Positions 6,722 through 13,741 of a stretch of 14,751 nucleotides of DNA are shown here, piece by piece. This stretch comes from an uncultured Chitinophaga sp. GTDB lineage: Bacteria; Bacteroidota; Bacteroidia; Chitinophagales; Chitinophagaceae. Within the stretch, counting starts at the first letter, position 1. Each line of letters opens with the position of its first letter. The notes beneath the pieces were generated by a model. It was given only the letters and a program-made list of their open reading frames with translations, did not search any database and was not told where the DNA came from. The DNA is taken from the NCBI RefSeq assembly GCF_937874145.1, contig NZ_CALNBI010000134.1, positions 1-14,751 on the forward strand. The letters run 5' to 3'. The position numbers were made by a program, and so were the translations under genes.

Positions 6722-6771
6722 ATAATATTTTCAATTAGCGCGAATTTCCGGCATTTTTGTCAATTCCTGAT

Positions 6772-6803
6772 TTTGATTTTCAAATTTTCCTTCTTAATTT
6801 TTG
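6772..6803 (+). promoter_or_regulatory. Bacteroidota-type promoter for the epimerase-oxidoreductase operon
   Basis: TTTG at 6772-6775 (within TTTTG) and TAATTTTTG at 6795-6803 match the -33 and -7 (TAnnTTTG) boxes, with one extra T in the latter, separated by exactly 19 bp, the usual spacing. Transcription would start near 6808-6810, leaving a leader of about 28 nt before the ATG at 6837. An in-frame TTG at 6801 falls inside the -7 box and so is not a plausible start. Confidence 0.55.
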
Positions 6804-6836
6804 CCCCGGTCCACGATTGTCGAAAAACTGATTTCC

Positions 6837-7700
6837 ATGAAAATTTGCCTTCATTTACTACTCATCTCCCTGTCTTGCCTCCCTTTTTTGCAATCGAATG
6901 CACAGCAAAAGGGGATGCCGAAGATCGGGGTTTGCACGTCTTATGAAAACGACAGCCTGCTGGCAGCGGCCGGGTTTAAGTACATAGAATCCGGCGCCCG
7001 CTTCCTGTTCGGCCCATCCGTGCCCGACACCACGTACAACCGCACCCTCAGCCGGATGCGCGCCATGAAACTGGAGGGCGGCGTATGCAACAGCTTTATC
7101 CCGAACGATATCCGGCTCACCGGCGCCGAGGCCAGCGAGCCACGCATCCTGGGGTATGTGGACTCCCTCATGCAACGCGCCAGCAAGGCCGGCATTAAAA
7201 TCATCGTATTCGGCTCGGCCGGCGCGCGCAAACTCGCGGAAGGACAGGATTCCGCCACCGCCCTGCGCGAACTCATCGCCATTTCCCGCAAAATGGCCGG
7301 GGTAGCGGCGAAATATGACGTCATCATCGCGATGGAGAACCTCAATTCCGGTGAAGATAATTTCATCAACACCCTCGACATCGTCACCCACATCGTTAAA
7401 TCCGTCAATCATCCGAACTTCCGGATCACGGTGGACATTTTCCATATGCTGCGGCAGGGCGAGCGCCCGGAAGCCATCCTTCCCGCCGCGCCTTGGCTCG
7501 TGCATTGCCATATAGCGGAGAACGCCGGCCGCAGGGCGCCCGGCACCGCGGGCGAAGATTTTACGCCGTACCTGGCCATGCTGAAAAAAGCGAAATACAA
7601 AGGCCGCATTTCCATGGAATGCGGGTGGAAAAACATGCCGGAAGAATGCCGTCCGGCCCTGGGATACCTGCAAAAACAACTTGCAGCCGCCTACAAGTAA
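6837..7700 (+). CDS. Exported sugar phosphate isomerase/epimerase-like TIM-barrel protein
   Basis: A 287-residue member of the xylose-isomerase-like / AP-endonuclease-2 TIM-barrel family. It starts at the ATG at 6837, which gives a signal peptide (MKICLHLLL..., cleavage near Ser-Asn-Ala-Gln at 20-23), so the enzyme is expected in the periplasm. Candidate divalent-metal ligands sit at the ends of successive strands as in the family: Glu167 in IAMENLN, Asp200 and His203 in TVDIFHM, His223/His225 in VHCHIAE, and Glu261 in ISMECGW. Relatives isomerise or epimerise sugars, keto-sugars or inositols; the name 'sugar phosphate' is a family label and a periplasmic substrate is probably not phosphorylated. 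The partner is the TAT-exported oxidoreductase 33 bp downstream, apparently in the same operon, suggesting a shared keto-sugar pathway. Confidence 0.85.
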   Translation: MKICLHLLLISLSCLPFLQSNAQQKGMPKIGVCTSYENDSLLAAAGFKYIESGARFLFGPSVPDTTYNRTLSRMRAMKLEGGVCNSFIPNDIRLTGAEASEPRILGYVDSLMQRASKAGIKIIVFGSAGARKLAEGQDSATALRELIAISRKMAGVAAKYDVIIAMENLNSGEDNFINTLDIVTHIVKSVNHPNFRITVDIFHMLRQGERPEAILPAAPWLVHCHIAENAGRRAPGTAGEDFTPYLAMLKKAKYKGRISMECGWKNMPEECRPALGYLQKQLAAAYK

Positions 7701-7733
7701 CAAAAAACACAACATCATAAAAATCATTCCACT

Positions 7734-9104
7734 ATGACTACCAGCAACAAGAACCGCCGCGATTTCCTGAAGCTCTCCATGATGGGGGGCGCGGGCGTGG
7801 CGCTGAGCGCCATGGGGATGCCTGCCAGCAGCTACGCGCGCATCCTGGGTGCAAACGACCGGGTGAACGTCGGCGTTGTAGGCTTCTCCGACCGCTACCG
7901 CCAGGCACTCATGCCCACTTTCCTCAATCATTACAAAGAACTCAACTTCGACATCATCGCCGTCTCCGACATCTGGAAACGCCGCCGCGAAGAAGGGAAA
8001 TCGGTGCTCGAAGGCAAGCTCGGCCACTCCGTGCAGGCCTGCGTGAACAACGACGAGCTTTATAAAATCAAGGATATCGACGCGGTGATGATCGCCACGG
8101 CCGACTTCCAGCACGCCTTCCACACTATCGAAGCCGTGAACAACAAAAAGGACGTGTACTGCGAAAAACCTTTCGCCGAAACGATGGAAGACGCCCGCAA
8201 CGCCCTCAAAGCCGTGAAAGCCTCCAAACGCGTGTTCCAGGTGGGCACGCAGCGCCGCAGCGGACCGGGCTATCATGCCGCCGCCAAATTCATCCAGGAC
8301 GGGAAGTTCGGGCCCATCACCATGGTGGAAATGACCTGGAACGTAAACCAGCCGGGGCGCTGGCGCCGGCCCGACCTGGTGAAAGATATCCGCCAGTCCG
8401 ACGTGGATTTCGCACGTTTCCACTGCACCCGCCCGAAAGAAAACTGGGATCCCCGCAAATACCTCGAATACCGCCTCTTCTGGCCTTATTCCTCCGGTAT
8501 CTTCGGCCAGTGGATGACGCACCAGATCGATACCGTGCACTGGTTCTCCGGCCTGAAGCACCCGCGCAGCGTAGTGGCAGGCGGCGGTATCTACCAGTGG
8601 AAAGACGGCCGCAGCAATCCGGACACGCTCACCGCGGTGCTGGAATACGGTCCTTCCAACGATCCCTCTTCCGGCTTCCAGGTGGTATACAGCTCGCGTT
8701 TCCATAACTCCGCAGGCGGCACCAAGGAATTGTATTACAGCAACGGCGGAATGATCGACATGAGCAACAACACGATTTCGCCCACCGGCGGACTGCGCGA
8801 GAGAGAAGCGGCGGCCATGGGCATGAAAGCCAATCTCCTCCCGGAAATGAGCCTTTCGGCCGCGGCCGGCGGGGTGGAAAGCGGCGCCAACACCGGCGGC
8901 GACGATACCACCAACGCCCACGTCCGCAACTGGATGGAATGCGTGCGCAAACAAGATATCAATACCAACGCCCCCATAGAAGCGGCTTACAGCCACTCCA
9001 TCGCGCTCATCATGGGCACGGCGGCATACCGCACGGGCCAGCGCGCTACGTTCGACGAAGCGAAGCAGGACGTGATGGTCGGCGGAAAAGTGTTTACACT
9101 GTAG
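7734..9104 (+). CDS. Gfo/Idh/MocA family oxidoreductase with twin-arginine signal
   Basis: A 456-residue NAD(P)-dependent oxidoreductase of the glucose-fructose oxidoreductase / inositol dehydrogenase / MocA family. The N-terminus carries a twin-arginine signal (NRRDFLKL at 7-14, hydrophobic GGAGVALSAMGM, then Ala-Arg), so it is folded with its cofactor in the cytoplasm and exported. The Rossmann part (44-150) has the first strand VNVGVVGFSDR, in which only the first glycine of the usual GxGxxG is kept, then AVSDIWKRR and the catalytic EKP at 144-146. The C-terminal alpha/beta domain contains TMVEMTWN and WMTHQIDTVHWFSG (conserved His region). Members oxidise or reduce sugar hydroxyls, and some remove or add 3-keto groups; the substrate here is unknown. 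It is the second gene of the operon with the exported epimerase. No clear terminator is seen in the 40 bp before the convergent gene. Confidence 0.9.
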   Translation: MTTSNKNRRDFLKLSMMGGAGVALSAMGMPASSYARILGANDRVNVGVVGFSDRYRQALMPTFLNHYKELNFDIIAVSDIWKRRREEGKSVLEGKLGHSVQACVNNDELYKIKDIDAVMIATADFQHAFHTIEAVNNKKDVYCEKPFAETMEDARNALKAVKASKRVFQVGTQRRSGPGYHAAAKFIQDGKFGPITMVEMTWNVNQPGRWRRPDLVKDIRQSDVDFARFHCTRPKENWDPRKYLEYRLFWPYSSGIFGQWMTHQIDTVHWFSGLKHPRSVVAGGGIYQWKDGRSNPDTLTAVLEYGPSNDPSSGFQVVYSSRFHNSAGGTKELYYSNGGMIDMSNNTISPTGGLREREAAAMGMKANLLPEMSLSAAAGGVESGANTGGDDTTNAHVRNWMECVRKQDINTNAPIEAAYSHSIALIMGTAAYRTGQRATFDEAKQDVMVGGKVFTL

Positions 9105-9144
9105 TTTTTTATTGCATCAAAAACGAAGGCGCGGGCTGGACGGG

Positions 9145-9771
9145 TTACTGTCCGGCCTGCCGTCTTTTAGCCATTTCCTCCGCGATCTCCGCAGCCTGCG
9201 TATCGCCGGTAGCGCGCAGCTGATGGATGATCTCGGCATAATCGCGGTCGTTGCGGTTCTGGCTGAGCTTGAAGCGCGTCTCGATGCGGTCGAGCGTCAT
9301 TTCAAAGCCGGTGATGGCGCGGAGATTGTTGTGGAGCGATTTCTCGGGGATGTCGGAAATGTGTACGGGGCAGGCCGAAGCGGCTTCGTATTTATCCATC
9401 AGTTTCGTGAGGGAATCCACGAGCTCTGTTTCAGTTAGAATGCGGAGCTGGCCGTAAACGTGTACGGCGATGTAATTCCAGGTGGGGATTTTTTCCTTTT
9501 CGTACCAGGAAGAGGAGATGTAAGCGTGGGGATCGGTAAAAACGGCGAGGAAGGTTTGGCCGGATTTGAAATCTTCGGACTGGGGATTTTCGTTGGCGAT
9601 GTGGCCCCTCAGCACGAAGGTGCCCGGTTCTTTTTCTTCGAGCTCCACGGGGATATGGGTGCCGAAAGGCGCGCCATCATGGATGCTGACGAGGAGGGCG
9701 AAGCTGTGTTTGCGGATGAATTCCGATACGGTGGTCCAGTCGTTTTCCTGGTAATACTTGGGGGTGTACAT
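9145..9771 (-). CDS. PaiB-like FMN-binding negative transcriptional regulator family protein
   Basis: A 208-residue protein of the PaiB family, which has a split-barrel FMN-binding fold like pyridoxamine-phosphate oxidase. Family hallmarks are the start MYTPKYYQENDW, HSFALLVSIHDGAPFGTHIP (22-41), the central HAYISSSWY...IPTWNY block (82-100) followed by VHVYGQL, and the C-terminal NLRAITGFEM. Bacillus PaiB was described as a repressor of sporulation and protease genes, but no helix-turn-helix is visible and many homologues may simply be flavin-dependent enzymes. It is cytoplasmic. It lies 72 bp downstream of the Mrp-type gene on the same strand, with a strong hairpin between, so it may be transcribed separately or by read-through. 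Confidence 0.9.
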   Translation of the reverse strand: MYTPKYYQENDWTTVSEFIRKHSFALLVSIHDGAPFGTHIPVELEEKEPGTFVLRGHIANENPQSEDFKSGQTFLAVFTDPHAYISSSWYEKEKIPTWNYIAVHVYGQLRILTETELVDSLTKLMDKYEAASACPVHISDIPEKSLHNNLRAITGFEMTLDRIETRFKLSQNRNDRDYAEIIHQLRATGDTQAAEIAEEMAKRRQAGQ

Positions 9772-9786
9772 GTTGGCGGGAATAAA

Positions 9787-9821
9787 GCCCCCAGTGCCCG
9801 GGGGACCCCGGCACAGGGGGC
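9787..9821 (-). terminator. Strong GC-rich hairpin between the mrp and paiB-like genes
   Basis: GCCCCC-A-GTGCC-CGGGG (9787-9804) pairs with CCCCGGCAC-A-GGGGGC (9806-9821), interrupted by one A/A mismatch and one bulged C. On the minus strand the hairpin comes 22 bp after the mrp stop and is followed by TTTATT, so it can end the mrp transcript. Its far side is only 15 bp from the paiB-like start codon, so it could also act as a leader structure or attenuator. On the plus strand it is followed by an A-rich run, which does not suit termination. Confidence 0.6.
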
Positions 9822-9843
9822 GTATAAAAAATCATTCGTTGAC

Positions 9844-10941
9844 CTACTCCACGATCTCCACGATTTTCGTGGGCTCGATGTTGGCATTGCGCATGGCGAT
9901 GCTCCGGGCGGTAGTGCCGGCGAAGTCGCTGAAGGCCTGCTGGGTAACGGGGTCTTTCCCGGTGATGGCCGGAACGCCTTCGTCGCCGCCTTCGCGGATG
10001 CTCTGCACCAGGGGGATCTGTCCGAGGAAAGGGATTTCCAGTTCTTCGGCGAGGCGTTTGCCGCCTTCTTTTCCGAAGATGTAATATTTGTTATCGGGCA
10101 GTTCGGCCGGGGTGAAGTAAGCCATATTTTCCACGAGGCCGAGGATCGGCACGCGGATCTGCGGGCTGCTGAACATGGCGATGCCTTTCTTGGCGTCGGC
10201 CAGGGCCACGTCTTGCGGGGTGGTCACGATCACGGCGCCGGTTACGGGAACGGATTGCACGAGGGTGATATGTACGTCGCCCGTGCCGGGAGGCATATCG
10301 ATCACCAGGTAATCCAGTTCGCCCCAGTGCACGTCGCTCACGAATTGCTTGAGGGCGCTGCTGGCCATGGGGCCGCGCCATACTACGGCCTGCTTCTCAT
10401 CGATCAGCAGTCCGATCGACATCACCTGGATGCCGTATTTCTCCATGGGAGCGATCTTGCCTTTGCCGTCGACGTTCACCATCATCGGTCGCTGGCCGCG
10501 GAGGCCGAACATGATGGGCACGCTTGGGCCGTAAATATCGGCGTCCATGAGGCCTACTTTGGCGCCGTCCTGCGCGAGGGCAAGCGCGAGGTTGGCGGCA
10601 ACGGTGGATTTACCCACGCCGCCTTTGCCGGAGGCCACCATAATGATGTTCTTCACGTTGGGAAGGAGGGAATTCCCGTCTTTCCGGCCCGTGCTGACGT
10701 TGGCAGTCATTTTAACTTCTACTTCCGCTTCCTTGCTGACGAGGTGGTGGATGGCGTGGATGCAGGCATTGCGGATCAATTCCTTCAACGGGCACGCCGG
10801 TGTGGTGAGCACCACCGTAAACTTAACTTTATTGCCTTCGATCTCGATGTCCTTCACCATGTTGAGCGTCACCAGATCCTTGCCCAGATCGGGTTCTTCT
10901 ACATTCGACAACGCCTCGAGGACCTTCTCTTTTGTGATCAT
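9844..10941 (-). CDS. mrp: Mrp/NBP35-type P-loop iron-sulfur cluster carrier (ApbC family)
   Basis: A 365-residue cytoplasmic ATPase that in this family carries or assembles Fe-S clusters. Residues 1-90 are a MIP18/DUF59 domain (EEPDLGKDLVTLNMV and TPACPLKELI). A deviant Walker A, SGKGGVGKST, is at 104-113, followed by the MDADIYGPSVP switch (132-142), the WRGPM block (188-192), VIDMPPGTGD (213-222) and VENMAYFTPAELP (270-282). Usual Mrp/ApbC proteins have a CxxC pair just after MSYF that bridges a cluster between two subunits; here that spot reads FTPAELPDN and the only cysteines in the protein are Cys50 and Cys60 in the DUF59 part. The start is the ATG at 10941. It is first in a possible two-gene unit with the PaiB-like gene and divergent from the carboxypeptidase-regulatory-like gene. 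Confidence 0.93.
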   Translation of the reverse strand: MITKEKVLEALSNVEEPDLGKDLVTLNMVKDIEIEGNKVKFTVVLTTPACPLKELIRNACIHAIHHLVSKEAEVEVKMTANVSTGRKDGNSLLPNVKNIIMVASGKGGVGKSTVAANLALALAQDGAKVGLMDADIYGPSVPIMFGLRGQRPMMVNVDGKGKIAPMEKYGIQVMSIGLLIDEKQAVVWRGPMASSALKQFVSDVHWGELDYLVIDMPPGTGDVHITLVQSVPVTGAVIVTTPQDVALADAKKGIAMFSSPQIRVPILGLVENMAYFTPAELPDNKYYIFGKEGGKRLAEELEIPFLGQIPLVQSIREGGDEGVPAITGKDPVTQQAFSDFAGTTARSIAMRNANIEPTKIVEIVE

Positions 10942-10970
10942 AAATTGTTGTTAAATTTGATTGCGATCAG

Positions 10971-10978
10971 CAAAGTTA
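10971..10978 (-). promoter_or_regulatory. Candidate -7 box for the mrp gene
   Basis: Read on the minus strand, TAACTTTG is an exact match to the Bacteroidota -7 consensus TAnnTTTG. Transcription would begin about 24 nt before the mrp ATG at 10941. No TTTG is present at the expected 19-bp distance upstream, so only half of the promoter is supported. Confidence 0.4.
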
Positions 10979-11011
10979 ACCATAAATGAGGTTTAATTTG
11001 TCGCTTTTATA

Positions 11012-11043
11012 TTGGACATTGCGGGCTGTTTCCTGTATCTTAG
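11012..11043 (+). promoter_or_regulatory. Candidate promoter for the carboxypeptidase-regulatory-like gene
   Basis: TTG at 11012-11014 and TATCTTAG at 11036-11043 (one mismatch to TAnnTTTG) are separated by 21 bp. The box ends 9 bp before the ATG at 11053, so the leader would be only a few nucleotides long. Confidence 0.35.
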
Positions 11044-11052
11044 TACCTACAC

Positions 11053-11691
11053 ATGTATAGAAATCTTGTCATACTTTTTTCCCTGGTGTGTTTGCCGTTA
11101 TTAGCTTCTGCGCAGTTCAAAGCGTTTAAAGACAGCATCATACAGATTTCCGGTATTACCATGACCGCCGACAGCCTCCGTGCCGTTCCGGCAGTGAGCA
11201 TCCTGGTGAAGGGCCAGGGGCGGGGAACCATTTCCAACAGCGTAGGTGTGTTTTCCATCGTGGCCTTCAAAGGCGATACATTGAGTTTCAGCGCGGTAGG
11301 CTTCCGGAGGAAGGATTACAAGATACCGCTGGACCTGCCCGGCAACCGTTACTCCGTGATCCAGCTGATGGCGGAAGACACGGTTTACCTCACCGAAACC
11401 ATCATCAAACCTTACCCGTCCAGGCGCGAATTCGAGAAGCTGTTCGTCAGCATGGATATTCCCAACGACATGTACGAGATCGCCCGGAAGAACAACGAGC
11501 AGGCGAAGCTGCGCGCCATTGCGCAGGGCATGCCGATCGACGCGGGCGGGGCGTATAACGTTTTCATGCAGAAACAGCAGCAATCGCTCTACTACGCCGG
11601 CCAGGTGCCGCCGCAGAATATCTTCAACCCGCTGGCCTGGGCGCAGTTTATCGAGTCCTGGAAGCGGGGCGATTTCAAAAGGAAAAACTAG
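11053..11691 (+). CDS. Exported carboxypeptidase-regulatory-like domain protein
   Basis: A 212-residue protein with a signal peptide (MYRNLVILFSLVCLPLLASA, cleavage before Gln21). Residues 32-90 form a carboxypeptidase D regulatory-like beta-sandwich of the kind found at the front of Bacteroidota TonB-dependent transporters: ISGITMTADSLRAVPAVSI, GQGRGTISNSVGVFSIVAF, GDTLSFSAVGFRR. Instead of a plug and barrel it has a second part of about 120 residues, with ETIIKPYPSRREFEKLF, a charged helix around 140-158, a Gln-rich stretch (171-177) and a C-terminal FKRKN. So it is a stand-alone small envelope protein; its role is unknown. This compact type with the PYPSRREFEK motif occurs in other Bacteroidota as far as I recall, but I cannot name a function. 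It lies 62 bp ahead of the 3-hydroxybutyryl-CoA dehydrogenase gene, with no terminator between. Confidence 0.8.
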   Translation: MYRNLVILFSLVCLPLLASAQFKAFKDSIIQISGITMTADSLRAVPAVSILVKGQGRGTISNSVGVFSIVAFKGDTLSFSAVGFRRKDYKIPLDLPGNRYSVIQLMAEDTVYLTETIIKPYPSRREFEKLFVSMDIPNDMYEIARKNNEQAKLRAIAQGMPIDAGGAYNVFMQKQQQSLYYAGQVPPQNIFNPLAWAQFIESWKRGDFKRKN

Positions 11692-11753
11692 CCTTCGCGG
11701 CCCAATGCCTCCTTTTTCCTAAATTGCCGCATCATTCACCAAAATTGTACGTT

Positions 11754-12644
11754 ATGCAGAAAGTAGCCGTGATCGGCGCCGGCACGATGGGGAACGGCAT
11801 TGCGCATGTGTTTGCGCAAAACGGTTTCACCGTTCACCTCATCGACGTGGCGCAGCCCGCGCTCGACAAAGCCCTCGATACCATCGTCCGCAACCTCAAC
11901 CGGCAGCTCGCCAAAGAGATCATCACCGAAGCCGTGAAGCAGAGCACCATCAATAACCTGCAAACCTTCACCGACCTGGCCGCCGGCGTGAAAGACGCGG
12001 AGCTCGTCGTGGAAGCCGCCACCGAAAATGCGGACCTGAAGCTGCGCATCTTCCGCGACCTCGACCAATACACCGCTCCCGGCGCCATCCTCGCCACCAA
12101 TACCTCTTCCATCTCCATCACCAAAATCGCCGCCGTTACTTCCCGGCCCGGTAAAGTGATCGGCATGCACTTCATGAACCCCGTTCCGGTCATGAAATTG
12201 GTGGAAATCATCAACGGCTACGCCACCGAACCGGAAGTCACCGAAACCGTGCGCGAGCTGTCGCTCAAACTGGGAAAGGTTCCCTGCATCGTGAACGATT
12301 ATCCCGGCTTCGTGGCCAACCGCATCCTCATGCCCATGATCAACGAAGCCATTTCCGCGCTGCATGAAGGCGTGGCCGGCGTGGAATCCATCGACACCGT
12401 GATGAAACTCGGCATGGCGCACCCGATGGGCCCCCTGCAGCTGGCGGATTTCATCGGCCTCGACGTGTGCCTGTCGATTCTCCGCGTGCTGCACGACGGG
12501 TTCGGACAACCCAAATACGCGCCCTGCCCGCTGCTGGTGAACATGGTCACCGCAGGGCACCTCGGCGTGAAGAGCGGCAAAGGTTTCTACAAATACGAAG
12601 GCGTAGGGAAAGACCTCACCGTGTCTGACCGCTTCCGTCAATAA
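11754..12644 (+). CDS. 3-hydroxybutyryl-CoA dehydrogenase (3-hydroxyacyl-CoA dehydrogenase family)
   Basis: A stand-alone 296-residue NAD-dependent enzyme that oxidises (S)-3-hydroxybutyryl-CoA to acetoacetyl-CoA, or the reverse. The start is the ATG at 11754 because the Rossmann strand follows at once: VAVIGAGTMG with Gly8, Gly10 and Gly13, and Asp31 at the end of strand 2, which favours NAD over NADP. The catalytic pair is His139 (GMHFMNP) and Glu151 (MKLVEI), with the NTSS block (116-119) and Asn189 in GFVANRIL. The C-terminal dimerisation domain shows HPMGPLQLADFIGLD (223-237) and the closing SGKGFYKY. Length and motifs match the Hbd/PaaH/FadB2 type, not the large FadB fusion. It works in fatty-acid, butyrate or aromatic/lysine degradation, downstream of the crotonyl-CoA produced by the glutaryl-CoA dehydrogenase also in this window. 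Confidence 0.93.
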   Translation: MQKVAVIGAGTMGNGIAHVFAQNGFTVHLIDVAQPALDKALDTIVRNLNRQLAKEIITEAVKQSTINNLQTFTDLAAGVKDAELVVEAATENADLKLRIFRDLDQYTAPGAILATNTSSISITKIAAVTSRPGKVIGMHFMNPVPVMKLVEIINGYATEPEVTETVRELSLKLGKVPCIVNDYPGFVANRILMPMINEAISALHEGVAGVESIDTVMKLGMAHPMGPLQLADFIGLDVCLSILRVLHDGFGQPKYAPCPLLVNMVTAGHLGVKSGKGFYKYEGVGKDLTVSDRFRQ

Positions 12645-12655
12645 TATTCCCCCGT

Positions 12656-12702
12656 AAAAAAAATGGACCCGCCGGCAACAGGATCGCCAGGCGGGTCTTT
12701 TT
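12656..12702. terminator. Bidirectional terminator between the hydroxyacyl-CoA dehydrogenase and glutaminase genes
   Basis: GACCCGCC (12666-12673) pairs with GGCGGGTC (12690-12697); an inner GGC/GCC can extend the stem past an unpaired A, with loop AACAGGATC. The plus strand continues with five Ts (12698-12702), and the minus strand continues with CA and eight Ts (complement of 12656-12663). It therefore suits both convergent genes, ending at 12644 and 12725. Confidence 0.9.
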
Positions 12703-12724
12703 CATCAAATCCCACATCAAATCT

Positions 12725-13723
12725 TTATTTGCCGTGTTTCGCGGCGGAAGTGTACAAGTTCAGCTTCAGTTGCTCGGAAATATGTTTGATCGCCGCCATG
12801 GCCTTCACGCTGTTGCCCACAGGATCCAGCGGGGGCGCAAATGCCGCGATGGCCATCTTCCCCGGCGCCACGGCAATCACCCCGCCGCCTACGCCGCTCT
12901 TGCCCGGCAAACCTACCTGGTACAGCCATTCACCGGAAGTGGTGTATAATCCTTCCATCGACATCGCCGCCAAAACTTTCGGAACATATTCTTCTTTCAG
13001 CAAACGCTTGCCGGTCACGGGATTAACACCGCCATTGGCCAGCGTGCCCGCCATCACGGCCAGGTCCTTCGCCGTTACGCCCACGGAACATTGCCTGGTG
13101 TAGCTGTCGCAGGCGTCGAGCGGATCGGCCCACATATGCCCGTAAGCCTCCAGGAGCATGGCGATGGCGCGGTTGTGCTGGTTGGTTTCCGCTTCGGATT
13201 TGTATAATTCATCGATCAGTTTCAGCGGCCGGCCGGCCAGCTCGCCGAGATAATCGAGTACGATCTGCCACTGCGCGTCTTTGTCAGGCCCTTTCACCAT
13301 GCTGTTCGCCGCCATGGCGCCGGCATTCACCAGCGGGTTCTGCGGCGAGTATCCCTCCAGCTCGATGGCGATCACGGAGTTAAACGGCATCCCGGTGGCG
13401 TTGACGCCGATGCCGTGCATGATACTGTCGGGCCCCACTTCCATCATGGCCTTGCAAAGCACGAACGCTTTCGAAATCGACTCGATGCCGAACTCGTATT
13501 TCGAATCGCCTGCTTCATATACTTTCCCGTCGGCCGTAACTATCGCAATGCCGAAGAGATCAGACGGAACATTGGCCAGGAACGGGATGTAATTGGCATT
13601 CGCGCCGCCGGGGAGGTTGGCGAATTTAGCATGCGTTTCCTTCAGCAGCGCGTTCAGATCCTGCGCCGGCAACGCCAACGGCAGGAAACATACAGCCACC
13701 AGGCTCCATAGAAAACGTTTCAT
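12725..13723 (-). CDS. glsA: Glutaminase (serine-type, GlsA family) with signal peptide
   Basis: Hydrolyses glutamine to glutamate and ammonia. The fold is related to beta-lactamases. Family signatures in the 332 residues are the SxxK motif ESISKAF (Ser82, Lys85), NPLVNAGAMA (129-138), NRAIA (184-188), YTRQCS (208-213) and GLPGKSGVGGGV (271-282). Bacterial GlsA is normally about 310 residues and cytoplasmic; here the first 20 residues form a clear Sec signal (MKRFLWSLVAVCF..., cleavage after Leu-Pro-Ala before Gln21), so it should act in the periplasm. The start is the ATG at 13723. It lies 18 bp downstream of an outer-membrane porin gene on the same strand and is very likely co-transcribed with it. 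It ends in a shared bidirectional terminator. Confidence 0.93.
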   Translation of the reverse strand: MKRFLWSLVAVCFLPLALPAQDLNALLKETHAKFANLPGGANANYIPFLANVPSDLFGIAIVTADGKVYEAGDSKYEFGIESISKAFVLCKAMMEVGPDSIMHGIGVNATGMPFNSVIAIELEGYSPQNPLVNAGAMAANSMVKGPDKDAQWQIVLDYLGELAGRPLKLIDELYKSEAETNQHNRAIAMLLEAYGHMWADPLDACDSYTRQCSVGVTAKDLAVMAGTLANGGVNPVTGKRLLKEEYVPKVLAAMSMEGLYTTSGEWLYQVGLPGKSGVGGGVIAVAPGKMAIAAFAPPLDPVGNSVKAMAAIKHISEQLKLNLYTSAAKHGK

Positions 13724-13741
13724 GTGTACAAGTTTTGAGGT

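Noticed and set aside
6858..8996. A 712-codon open frame on the minus strand opposite the epimerase and oxidoreductase genes
   Set aside because: It mirrors two well-recognised plus-strand proteins and arises from their GC-rich codon pattern; its translation is rich in His, Gly, Val and Ala and resembles no protein family.
9105..9170. Possible terminator between the convergent oxidoreductase and paiB-like genes
   Set aside because: A 7-bp imperfect stem (around 9152-9173 on either strand) overlaps the paiB-like coding end, and the T runs are not placed right after it. The support is too weak to call.
9460..10989. A 509-codon plus-strand frame opposite the paiB-like and mrp genes
   Set aside because: It runs straight through the intergenic hairpin and antisense to two clear families, with a His- and Gly-rich low-similarity translation. 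It is a shadow of codon bias.
11736..12641. A 301-codon minus-strand frame opposite the 3-hydroxybutyryl-CoA dehydrogenase
   Set aside because: It is antisense to an unmistakable enzyme and its translation is His-, Gly- and Asp-rich without recognisable motifs.
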